Assembly (NCBI RefSeq): GCF_913776855.1 | Contig: NZ_CAJYQD010000036.1 | Coordinates: 1-39,475 of the forward strand | Direction: 5' to 3' | From: an uncultured Sphingomonas sp. | GTDB lineage: Bacteria > Pseudomonadota > Alphaproteobacteria > Sphingomonadales > Sphingomonadaceae | DNA: 39,475 bases | Part shown: positions 27,990 to 34,840 of the stretch, piece after piece | Layout: the number at the start of each line of letters is the position of its first letter | How positions within the stretch are numbered: position 1 is the first letter of the stretch | The notes under the pieces: model-generated | Told to the model about the DNA's origin: nothing | The model's input: only the letters and a program-made list of their open reading frames with translations | Database searches by the model: none | Made by a program: the position numbers and the translations under genes

Positions 27990-28643
27990 ATGGACGCATC
28001 CATGCTCGCCCCCTATGCCGATCCGGTCGCCGCCGCCTTCGTGGTCGGTGGTACGATCCTCGCGCTGCTGATCCGCACGCCGCCCGCCGATCTGGGCCGG
28101 GCGGTCCGCGCGCTCGGTACGCTCGGCCGTAGCCCGTTCTCTGCGGAGGAAGGGCTGGGCCAGATCGCCGCGCTCGGCCGCATCGCCAAGCGGCACGGCG
28201 TGATGACGCTCGACCGGTCGCGGATCACCGATCCCGACATCGCCGACGCGATCGCCGCGATCGTCGACGGCATCGGCCCCGACGGCGTGGCCCTGACGCT
28301 GCGCCATCGCAACGAGGCCCGCGCCGAACGCCATCTGGCCGCCGCCGACCTGTGGAACGCGGTCGCCGAACTGGCGCCGGCGCTGGGGATGATCGGCACG
28401 CTGGTCGGGCTGGTCCGGATGTTCATGGCGATGACCGATCCAACCGCGATCGGACAGGCGATGGCGATCGCGCTGCTGTCCACGCTGTACGGTGCCATCC
28501 TCGCCGCGCTGGTGGGTATGCCGATCGCCGGGCGGCTGCGTCGCCTGGCCCGTGCCGAAGCATTCGAACGTGCCCGGTTCGAGGCACCGCTGATCGCGCT
28601 CGCCCGGCGCGAACGCCCACAATTCCGGGAGGCCGCAGAATGA
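27990..28643 (+). CDS. MotA/ExbB-like proton channel protein, second flagellar copy
   Basis: A 217-residue MotA/TolQ/ExbB-family protein. Membrane helices are near 10-27 (PVAAAFVVGGTILALLI), 128-148 (ELAPALGMIGTLVGLVRMF, with the conserved Pro) and 160-183 (ALLSTLYGAILAALVGMPIAGRL). It is about 70 residues shorter than motA at 17727 and seems to have one helix fewer at the N-terminus. The PomA/MotP-like cytoplasmic part is present (EEGLGQIAALGRIAKRHGVMTLD). It shares four bases with the following MotB-like gene. A diverged stator subunit is the simplest reading; whether it drives rotation is unknown. Confidence 0.85.
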   Translation: MDASMLAPYADPVAAAFVVGGTILALLIRTPPADLGRAVRALGTLGRSPFSAEEGLGQIAALGRIAKRHGVMTLDRSRITDPDIADAIAAIVDGIGPDGVALTLRHRNEARAERHLAAADLWNAVAELAPALGMIGTLVGLVRMFMAMTDPTAIGQAMAIALLSTLYGAILAALVGMPIAGRLRRLARAEAFERARFEAPLIALARRERPQFREAAE

Positions 28644-29188
28644 GAACGAACCGCTTCGATCCCGCCCCCGGTCGCCCGCTATGGCTGACCACCCTTGCCG
28701 ACCTGTCGCTGCTGCTGGTCGGGTTCTTCGTGTTCCTCCAAGCGGCGCAGGCCGTCGACAAGCGCGCGCTGACCGCCGGCATCCGCGCCGGGTTCGATGC
28801 CCAGCCGATCCCGATGACGGTCGACCGCGCGGTGATCGACGGCTTTGCCCCCGGCTCCGCCGCCCTGCCCGCCGGAACGGCGAGCAGCGTCGACTTCGTG
28901 CGCGGGGCGGCCGTCGACCGGCGCATCGCGGTCACGCTGACCGGCGGTACCGCCGGTGACGTCGATCCGACGACCGGCAGCGCCGCGATCTTGGCGACCG
29001 ACCGCGCGCGTGCCGTCGCCGCGCTGCTGGTCCGCGAAGGCGCCGCGACGCCCGCACAGATCGCCTTCGCACCGCCGGGCACCGGTGGACGCGGCGTGTT
29101 TATCGACCTGGGCTTTGCCGGTGAGCGGCAAGCCGTTGCCGACCGGCAAGCCCCGCTTGCCGCCCCTGCCGATGGAGCAGTGCAATGA
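28640..29188 (+). CDS. MotB-like protein, second flagellar copy, short
   Basis: A 182-residue protein with one membrane helix, PLWLTTLADLSLLLVGFFVFLQAAQ, placing an Asp where MotB has its proton-carrying residue (LADLSLLLVGFFVFL compared with YADFVTAMMAFFLLM). The C-terminal part recalls a shortened OmpA-like domain (LATDRARAVAALLVREGAATPAQIAF), but the arginine-rich NRRV-type end is missing, so peptidoglycan binding is doubtful. About 145 residues shorter than motB at 16737. ATG at 28640 overlaps the previous stop; its own stop overlaps flgA. Its tail codons are built from the repeated CGGCAAG/CTTGCCG sites listed separately. Confidence 0.82.
   Translation: MRTNRFDPAPGRPLWLTTLADLSLLLVGFFVFLQAAQAVDKRALTAGIRAGFDAQPIPMTVDRAVIDGFAPGSAALPAGTASSVDFVRGAAVDRRIAVTLTGGTAGDVDPTTGSAAILATDRARAVAALLVREGAATPAQIAFAPPGTGGRGVFIDLGFAGERQAVADRQAPLAAPADGAVQ
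29115..29162. promoter_or_regulatory. Five CGGCAA/TTGCCG half-sites in the 3' end of the MotB-like gene
   Basis: TTGCCG at 29115, 29136 and 29157 and CGGCAA at 29126 and 29144, within 48 bases just before flgA. The TTGCCG copies are exactly 21 bases apart, two helical turns. No matching -24/-12 element was found directly downstream, so the target is unclear. Confidence 0.5.
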
Positions 29189-29718
29189 TCCGTACCATCC
29201 TGTTCGCCGCGATCCTGGTCGCGGCCCCCGCCGCCGCCCAGAATTTCCAGTCGACCGCCCAGCTCGACGAAGCCGTGGTCCAATTTACCGGCGCCAGCAT
29301 CGGCATGGACGGCGGCGCGCAGATGCCGGTCGATCCCCGGCTGAAGCTGGCGCGGTGTCCGATGCCGCAATTCGGGTGGCTGTCGGACCGGCAGGATGCC
29401 GTGGTCATCAGCTGCATGGCGCCGACCTGGAAAGTCTATGTCCCGGTCCGCCGCCTGACCCGCGCGCAGCCCGAACGCCCCGCCCCGACGCCGATGGCGA
29501 CGGTGGCGCAGGCCAAGCCCGAACCGGTCATCCGCCGCGGCGATCCGATCATGGTGGAGGCCGGCGCACCCGGCTTCTCGATCACCCGCGACGGCGTGGC
29601 GATGGGCGACGCCCCGGTCGGCGGGCGGCTGATGGTGAAGATCGACCCGGCCAAGCCGCCGATCCAGGCGATCGCGCTGGAATCGGGCCGCGCCGCCCTG
29701 CCCGGCTTCACCGGCTGA
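29185..29718 (+). CDS. flgA: P-ring assembly chaperone FlgA
   Basis: A 177-residue periplasmic chaperone for P-ring assembly. MIRTILFAAILVAAPAAAQ is a Sec signal peptide. The N-terminal part is shortened (no full FlgA N domain), keeping DPRLKLARCPMPQ and a second Cys in ISCMAPTWKVYVPVR that may form a disulphide. The C-terminal SAF-like region is VIRRGDPIMVEAGAPGFSITRDGVAMGDAPVGGRLMVKI. The ATG overlaps the stop of the MotB-like gene (ATGA). Confidence 0.92.
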   Translation: MIRTILFAAILVAAPAAAQNFQSTAQLDEAVVQFTGASIGMDGGAQMPVDPRLKLARCPMPQFGWLSDRQDAVVISCMAPTWKVYVPVRRLTRAQPERPAPTPMATVAQAKPEPVIRRGDPIMVEAGAPGFSITRDGVAMGDAPVGGRLMVKIDPAKPPIQAIALESGRAALPGFTG

Positions 29719-29749
29719 ATCAAAAAAATAACCCCTCAGTAATTTTTGC

Positions 29750-29776
29750 TAAAGAAGTCGCCCATGCCGCCGTTTC
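29750..29776 (+). promoter_or_regulatory. Sigma-28 (FliA) promoter of flgM
   Basis: TAAAGAAG-N11-GCCGTTTC, close to the sigma-28 consensus TAAAGTTT-N11-GCCGATAA. It lies 34 bases before flgM and shares the block GCCGTTTCTCC with the flagellin promoter. Confidence 0.75.
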
Positions 29777-29809
29777 TCCACTTGTCAGCAGTTCGCAAAG
29801 GACGGGGAC

Positions 29810-30118
29810 ATGGTGGAATCTGTCGGATCAAGGCTGGTTACGTCGATCGGTAGGCGCGGTGTCGCGCGGACCGAGGGGCAACCACGCGCCGAAACGGCAC
29901 AGGCTCCGCAGGACGCGGGCGCACCCAAAAGCGGGGTGGCCCTGTTGTCGGGCGGTACCACCGCACAGGCGATGGCGTCGTCGCCGCCGGTCGATACCGA
30001 CCGCGTCGCGACGATCCGCAAGGCGATTTCCGAAGGACGCTTCCCCCTGTCCCCCGCCACCATCGCCGACCGGCTCATCGCCCTGAAACTCGATTGGAAC
30101 AGCAATGAACCGGCGTGA
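29810..30118 (+). CDS. flgM: Anti-sigma-28 factor FlgM
   Basis: A 102-residue protein that binds FliA until the hook is finished and is then exported. The C-terminal sigma-binding part is clear: VDTDRVATIRKAISEGRFPLSPATIADRLIALKLDW. The first 60 residues are low in conservation and probably disordered, as expected. A FliA-type promoter precedes it. The stop overlaps the start of flgN by 14 bases. Confidence 0.93.
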   Translation: MVESVGSRLVTSIGRRGVARTEGQPRAETAQAPQDAGAPKSGVALLSGGTTAQAMASSPPVDTDRVATIRKAISEGRFPLSPATIADRLIALKLDWNSNEPA

Positions 30119-30443
30119 TGCGCTGATCCAGATCATCGACAGCCTGCACGCCGAGATCGCGGCGTTGCAGACCAACGACGTGACCGCGCTGGAAACCGCG
30201 ACGGCGATGAAGCTCAAGGGGATCGAGGCGGTCGCCGCCAATGACGACCTGCCGCTCGACGCCGAACTGGAAACGCTGGCGCGCGAGGCACAGCGGCTGA
30301 ACGAAACCGCGCGCATCTACGTCAACCTGATGGCGGCCAATGTCCGCCGGCGGATCGACCAGCTGGCCGGCGGCGGATTGCCGGCATACCGGCCAGGCAT
30401 TGCCGCCTCCCCGCAGCGCATGGCGGCTGCGGCATATCGCTAA
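30105..30443 (+). CDS. flgN: FlgN-like flagellar export chaperone
   Basis: A 112-residue, mostly helical protein next to flgM, matching the usual flgM-flgN order. FlgN chaperones FlgK and FlgL to the export gate. Helical heptad-like stretches (IIDSLHAEIAALQTND, ETLAREAQRLNETARIYVNLMAANVRRRI) support it; sequence signatures of the family are weak, so context carries part of the call. The last 20 codons contain TTGCCG sites for the next promoter. Confidence 0.82.
   Translation: MNRRDALIQIIDSLHAEIAALQTNDVTALETATAMKLKGIEAVAANDDLPLDAELETLAREAQRLNETARIYVNLMAANVRRRIDQLAGGGLPAYRPGIAASPQRMAAAAYR
30378..30405. promoter_or_regulatory. TTGCCG sites upstream of the transglycosylase-flhA-fliA promoter
   Basis: TTGCCG at 30378 (within the palindrome TGCCGGCA) and at 30400, 64-91 bases upstream of the -24 element at 30469. 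This is typical enhancer distance for a sigma-54 activator. Confidence 0.5.
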
Positions 30444-30468
30444 CGCGCGACCGCGACCGATCCCGAAC

Positions 30469-30483
30469 TGGCACGCCGCTTGC
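30469..30483 (+). promoter_or_regulatory. Sigma-54 promoter of the transglycosylase-flhA-fliA operon
   Basis: TGGCAC-GCCGC-TTGC, a perfect -24/-12 element, 39 bases before the ATG at 30523. Confidence 0.9.
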
Positions 30484-30522
30484 TGTACTCCCTCCTGAAC
30501 AGGGGAAGCAGAGCAAAGCCCG

Positions 30523-31434
30523 ATGAGTGTCGTTCCGGTAGAATCCCGATCCTATGTCCACAGCGCGATCGCGAAGGCGAGCGCCAGGACCGGTGTCGAT
30601 TTCAATTACCTGCTGGGCCAGGCACAGGTCGAAAGCGGCCTGCAGACCAACGCGCGCGCCGGTACGTCCTCTGCGACCGGCCTCTACCAGTTCGTCGAGC
30701 AGAGCTGGCTGGGCGTGGTGAAGGCGCATGGTGCCGAACACGGCATGGGCTGGGCCGCCGACAGCATCCGCCAGGGGAGCAACGGCCGCTATTATGTCGC
30801 CGATCCGGCCACCCGACGGGCGATCCTGCAGCTGCGCAACGACCCGCAGGCATCGTCGCTGATGGCCGCTGAACATGCCGCCGACAACAAGTCAGCGCTG
30901 GAAAACGCGCTCGGCCGCTCCGCCACCGGTACCGACCTGTATATGGCGCATTTTCTGGGGCTGGGCGGTGCGCGGCATTTCCTGACCACGATGCAGAGCA
31001 ACCCGGACCGGTCGGCGGCAGGCATGTTCCCCGCCGCCGCCCGCGCGAACCGATCGATCTTTTACGGCGCCGGCGGCCAGCCGCGCTCGCTCGCCGAAAT
31101 CTACGACAAGATGGCGACCAAGCTGGACCGCGGTGCCAAGGCCGGCGGCGGCGACGGGATCGACATGGCCGGTGCGCTGGACGGCGGCTTCCCGGTCAAC
31201 CGGATGCAGCCGGCGGTGATGATGAACGGCTTCGACGGCGACGTCATCATGGGCAACGAGGCGCAGGGCGGCGACGCGGCTTGGCTGACCACCACCCTCG
31301 CCAATCTGAACGTCGTGCGCAGCCGCGGCGGCGACACGGCGGCGAACCCGGCACAGATGGCCTCGCTCTATCGCCCGACCCCTGAATCGGCGCGGCTCGC
31401 CTATTCGATCCTCGCCAATCTGGGGAACGCATGA
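30523..31434 (+). CDS. Flagellar lytic transglycosylase
   Basis: A 303-residue protein with an SLT-type lysozyme-like domain at about 15-160. It has VDFNYLLGQAQVESGLQTNARAGTSSATGLYQFVEQSWL, where Glu37 is the likely catalytic acid, and the later DLYMAHFLGLGGARHFLTTM. It probably opens peptidoglycan for rod passage, replacing the hydrolase half missing from FlgJ (compare SltF of Rhodobacter). No signal peptide is visible at the N-terminus (MSVVPVESRSYVHSAIAKA), so export through the flagellar apparatus or another route is implied. The stop overlaps the flhA start. Confidence 0.9.
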   Translation: MSVVPVESRSYVHSAIAKASARTGVDFNYLLGQAQVESGLQTNARAGTSSATGLYQFVEQSWLGVVKAHGAEHGMGWAADSIRQGSNGRYYVADPATRRAILQLRNDPQASSLMAAEHAADNKSALENALGRSATGTDLYMAHFLGLGGARHFLTTMQSNPDRSAAGMFPAAARANRSIFYGAGGQPRSLAEIYDKMATKLDRGAKAGGGDGIDMAGALDGGFPVNRMQPAVMMNGFDGDVIMGNEAQGGDAAWLTTTLANLNVVRSRGGDTAANPAQMASLYRPTPESARLAYSILANLGNA

Positions 31435-33530
31435 TGCAGGCGATCCTGAGCAATCCCAAGAGCCTGCTGCCCGCGATGCGCGGGTCGGCGTTGCCCGCCG
31501 CGATCCTGCTGCTCGTGCTGCTGATGGTCGTGCCGATCCCGGCGTTCATGCTCGACATCTTCTTCGTCATGAACATCATGATCTCGATCGCGGTGTTGAT
31601 GGTCGCATTGAATGCGCAGAAGCCGCTCGACTTCTCCGCCTTTCCGACCGTGCTGCTGTTCGCGACGCTGTTCCGCCTCGGCCTGAACGTCGCCTCGACC
31701 CGCGTCGTGCTGGTCCACGGCCATGAAGGCGAAGCGGCGGCGGGCCATGTCATCGAGGCGTTCGGCACCTTCCTGATCGGCGGCGACTATGTCGTCGGTC
31801 TCTTCGTCTTCTCGATCCTCATCATCATCAACATGATCGTGGTGACCAAGGGCGCCGGCCGCGTGTCCGAAGTATCGGCGCGCTTCACCCTCGACGCCCT
31901 GCCCGGCAAGCAGATGGCGATCGACGCCGACCTGAACGCCGGCCTCATCACCCCCGACGAAGCCCGCACCAAGCGGATCGAGACCGGCGCCGAAGCCGAT
32001 TTCTACGGCGCGATGGACGGTTCGTCGAAGTTCGTGAAGGGCGATGCGGTCGCCGGCCTGCTGATCCTGGCGATCAATATCGTCGGCGGCCTGATCCTGG
32101 GCGTCGTCAGCCACCAGATGGCGGTGGGGCAAGCCGCGCAGACCTATGTCCTGCTCGCCATCGGCGACGCACTGGTCGCGCAGGTGCCCTCGCTGCTGCT
32201 GTCAATCGCCGCCGCCGCCATCGTCACCCGCGTCACCTCGACCTCGCAACAGGACCTTGCCGGGCAGATCGGCACCCAGTTCGCGTCGCACCGCACCTGG
32301 GCGCCGGTTGCCGGTATCCTGGGGCTGCTGGCGATGCTGCCGGGAATGCCGTTCCTCGTGCTGGCGCCCGCCGCCGGCATCGCCGGCTTCGCATCGTGGA
32401 AGCTCGCCAGGCAGAAGAGCGCGCCTCCGCCCCCGCCGCCGGTCGAAGCGCTGCCCGAAGCGGCCGACCTGTCGAAGATCGGCTGGGAAGAAGTGGCCGA
32501 CACCTGCCACATCATGCTCGACATCGGCTATGGCCTCGTGCCGCTGGTCGACGAGCGCAAGGGTGCGCCGCTGATGAGCCGGATCACCGGGGTCCGCCGC
32601 CAGCTGTCCAAGGAACTGGGCTTCGTCGTGCCGCAGGTGAAAGTGCGCGACGACATCAACCTCGCGCCCTATACCTATCGCATCTCGATCGGCGGCGTGG
32701 TCGTCGGCGAGGACATGGCGTCGGCGACCGAGATGCTGGCGCTTGACACCGGCCAGGCGGTCGGGATGCTGAACGGCAAGACCGCCAAGGACCCGACCTT
32801 CGGCCTCGACGCCGTATGGATCCAGCCAGGCGATTCTGATGCCGCGACGGGTGCGGGCTATCTGGTGGTCGATGCCGGGACCGTCATCGCCACCCACCTG
32901 AACCATGTGCTGACCGTCAATGCGACCGAACTGCTGGGTCCGGACGAGGTGCAGTCGCTGCTAGATGGCCTCAAGGACCGTGCCGCCAACTTGGTCGCGG
33001 CGCTGTGCCCCGCCCCGCTGTCGCTCACCACGCTGACGCAGGTGCTGCGCGCGCTGCTGGCCGAGAATATCACGCTCAAGGAGTTCCGCCGCATCGCCGC
33101 CGCGATCGTCGTGGTCGCGCAGCGGACGCAGGATGCCGACGAGATCGTCGAGCTGATCCGGCCGGAACTGGGCGCGCTCATCATCCAGAAGCTGTGCGGG
33201 GTGCGCGAGCCGCTGCGCGTGATGACCCTCGAAGGGCAGCTGGAGGCACTGCTGGGCCAGGCGATGCGCAACGATCCGTCGCGCCGCCATGCGATCGAGC
33301 CGGACCTCGGCCGACGCATCATCGACGCCCTGACCCATGCCGCGCAGCCGCTGATGGCCGAGGCCAAGCCGTTCGCGCTGGTCGTGCAGCCGTCGATCCG
33401 GGTCGCGATCCGCAAGCTCGTCAAAACCTGCCTGCCCGACACCCCGGTCATGAGCTTCTTCGAAGTTCCCGAGGACAAGGCAGTCGAAGTCGTCGCCGTC
33501 ATCGGCGCCCCGGAGGCCATCGCAGCATGA
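31431..33530 (+). CDS. flhA: Flagellar export gate protein FlhA
   Basis: A 699-residue core of the flagellar type III export gate. About eight membrane helices lie in residues 1-320 (AAILLLVLLMVVPIPAFMLDIFFVMNI and others), with the conserved loop GAGRVSEVSARFTLDALPGKQMAIDADLNAGLI. The cytoplasmic ring-forming domain follows a Pro-rich linker (SAPPPPPPVEALPEA). Start ATG 31431 (ATGATG) overlaps the preceding stop; the stop overlaps the fliA ATG. flhB and fliPQR are not in the window. Confidence 0.98.
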   Translation: MMQAILSNPKSLLPAMRGSALPAAILLLVLLMVVPIPAFMLDIFFVMNIMISIAVLMVALNAQKPLDFSAFPTVLLFATLFRLGLNVASTRVVLVHGHEGEAAAGHVIEAFGTFLIGGDYVVGLFVFSILIIINMIVVTKGAGRVSEVSARFTLDALPGKQMAIDADLNAGLITPDEARTKRIETGAEADFYGAMDGSSKFVKGDAVAGLLILAINIVGGLILGVVSHQMAVGQAAQTYVLLAIGDALVAQVPSLLLSIAAAAIVTRVTSTSQQDLAGQIGTQFASHRTWAPVAGILGLLAMLPGMPFLVLAPAAGIAGFASWKLARQKSAPPPPPPVEALPEAADLSKIGWEEVADTCHIMLDIGYGLVPLVDERKGAPLMSRITGVRRQLSKELGFVVPQVKVRDDINLAPYTYRISIGGVVVGEDMASATEMLALDTGQAVGMLNGKTAKDPTFGLDAVWIQPGDSDAATGAGYLVVDAGTVIATHLNHVLTVNATELLGPDEVQSLLDGLKDRAANLVAALCPAPLSLTTLTQVLRALLAENITLKEFRRIAAAIVVVAQRTQDADEIVELIRPELGALIIQKLCGVREPLRVMTLEGQLEALLGQAMRNDPSRRHAIEPDLGRRIIDALTHAAQPLMAEAKPFALVVQPSIRVAIRKLVKTCLPDTPVMSFFEVPEDKAVEVVAVIGAPEAIAA

Positions 33531-34273
33531 ACGCCCCCTTCTTCCCCCAGCCCGAGCTGAGCGTGCCGGTCTATACCCGGCACACCAAACCCAGCGACGG
33601 CGACGCGATCGTCCGCCGCCACCTGCCGCTGGTCCGCCGCATCGCGTGGCACGTCCATGGCCATATGAGTACGATGGTCGATGTCGAGGACCTGGTGCAG
33701 GTCGGCCTGGTCGCACTGGTCGAGGCGGTGCCGATGTTCGAGGACCGCGGCACGGTCACCTTCGAACAATATCTCAGCACGCGGCTGCGCGGGGCGATGA
33801 TCGACGAACTCAGGCGACAGGCGACGATCAGCCGGGGGGCGATGAAGCGGCGGCGCGACTATGCAAAGGCGGTGTCGGCCCTGAGCGTCGAGCTGGGCCG
33901 CACGCCGGTGCCGGCCGAGATCGCCGACCGGCTGGGCGTGCCGCTGGGGCGGTTGCGCGTCGACTATGCCGATGTCCAGTCGGTCCAGTTCGATTCGATC
34001 GACGACGTATATACCGACGAGGCGCCGTGGTTCATGGACGACGGTCCCGATGCGTTCGAGGCGCTGGCCGAAGGCGAGTTGCGGACCACGCTGATCGCCG
34101 CGATCGCCGCGCTGCCCGAGCGCGAGGCGCAGGTGATCCAGCTTTATTATGTCGAGGAACTGAACCTCGAGGAAATCGGGCAGGTGCTGGGCGTCGGCGC
34201 GGCGCGCATCTGCCAGATCAAGAAGGCGGCGCATGAGAAGCTGAAAAAGGCGCTGGCGCGGGCGACCGGGTAG
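33527..34273 (+). CDS. fliA: Flagellar sigma factor FliA (sigma-28)
   Basis: A 248-residue sigma factor for late flagellar genes. Region 2 is HLPLVRRIAWHVHGHMSTMVDVEDLVQVGLVALVEAV followed by FEQYLSTRLRGAMIDELRR; region 3 is ELGRTPVPAEIADRLGV; region 4 is LPEREAQVIQLYYVEELNLEEIGQVLGVGAARICQIKKAAHEKL. The ATG at 33527 overlaps the flhA stop; longer frames upstream overlap flhA. FlgM, its antagonist, is encoded 3.7 kb upstream. Likely targets in the window are flgM and flagellin. Confidence 0.97.
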   Translation: MNAPFFPQPELSVPVYTRHTKPSDGDAIVRRHLPLVRRIAWHVHGHMSTMVDVEDLVQVGLVALVEAVPMFEDRGTVTFEQYLSTRLRGAMIDELRRQATISRGAMKRRRDYAKAVSALSVELGRTPVPAEIADRLGVPLGRLRVDYADVQSVQFDSIDDVYTDEAPWFMDDGPDAFEALAEGELRTTLIAAIAALPEREAQVIQLYYVEELNLEEIGQVLGVGAARICQIKKAAHEKLKKALARATG

Positions 34274-34300
34274 GTTTTTTCCTATTATCAAACGCTTGGG

Positions 34301-34332
34301 CGGGGTCGGACGGTTGGTCCGGCCCCGTTTTT
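34301..34332 (+). terminator. Terminator after fliA
   Basis: An 11-bp stem (34301-34311 with 34317-34327, one G-U pair) with loop GGTTG, followed by TTTTT. It is 27 bases after the fliA stop. Confidence 0.85.
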
Positions 34333-34380
34333 GCGTCCAAAGTTCACAAAGTTCACACTCGTGCGCGGTTTGCGCAGACG

Positions 34381-34404
34381 GTGTGGCGGTGTGGCGGTGT
34401 GGCG
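34381..34404. repeat. Tandem octamer GTGTGGCG x3
   Basis: Three perfect copies in a row, then a partial fourth (GTGC). Non-coding. Confidence 0.9.
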
Positions 34405-34509
34405 GTGCGTCGGGCGGAGGGGTTCGGCGATGGGAAAGAGCGGGTTGCGGATCGTAGCGTGGGCGGGCGGTTGTAGGAAAGTTGCGGTCGCCCTACCCCA
34501 CCCCGGCGT

Positions 34510-34596
34510 ACCCCGGCGCAGGCCGGGGTCCAGTTGGGGGATGGCAGCGAAACCCTATCGACTGTTCCGTAGCTGGACCCCGGCCTTCGCCGGGGT
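34510..34596. repeat. Nested REP-like palindromes
   Basis: Two hairpins with stem ACCCCGGC/GCCGGGGT (34510-34529, loop GCAG; 34577-34596, loop CTTC). The units are also inverted copies of each other: 34520-34535 pairs with 34571-34586 over 15 of 16 bases. The same core occurs at 16633-16658. Confidence 0.8.
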
Positions 34597-34643
34597 ACGG
34601 GACGGCGATAAGGCGGCGTGGCGTCTGCGGCAGCCCCCCCTCC

Positions 34644-34686
34644 ACCATGCTGCGCATGGTCCCACTCCCCCCGCGCAGCGGGGAGG
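34644..34686. repeat. Second palindromic intergenic repeat unit
   Basis: ACCATGC-TGC-GCATGGT (34644-34660) followed by CTCCCC ... GGGGAG around CGCGCAGC (34665-34685). It looks like a different palindrome family from the block just before it. Confidence 0.6.
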
Positions 34687-34736
34687 AGCGGGGGTGCGCC
34701 CTATATATAGAGTCTGTCCTGGAGGCTCGGAACGCC

Positions 34737-34770
34737 GAAACCCCCGGTGACCGCACAGGGTCGCCGGGGG
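34737..34770 (-). terminator. Likely terminator after flagellin
   Basis: A 12-bp stem with one G-U pair (34741-34752 and 34759-34770, loop of 6), followed on the minus strand by a short TTTC. A second GC-only 13-bp stem (34791-34803 with 34821-34833) lies between it and the flagellin stop. Confidence 0.6.
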
Positions 34771-34840
34771 TTGGTCCCGTTGCCGGGAGTTCCGCCGCCG
34801 CCGCCTTCTTCAAGGGGGAACGGCGGCGGCGGAGCCGGGA

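Larger units (their letters stand above)
34333..34734. other. Intergenic block without genes, rich in short repeats
   Basis: Between the convergent fliA and flagellin genes (34274-34840) I see no supported gene. It holds a tandem AAGTTCAC pair near 34340-34356, three GTGTGGCG octamers (34381-34404), REP-like palindromes (34510-34596) and a second palindrome unit (34644-34686), then the flagellin terminator. Confidence 0.7.
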
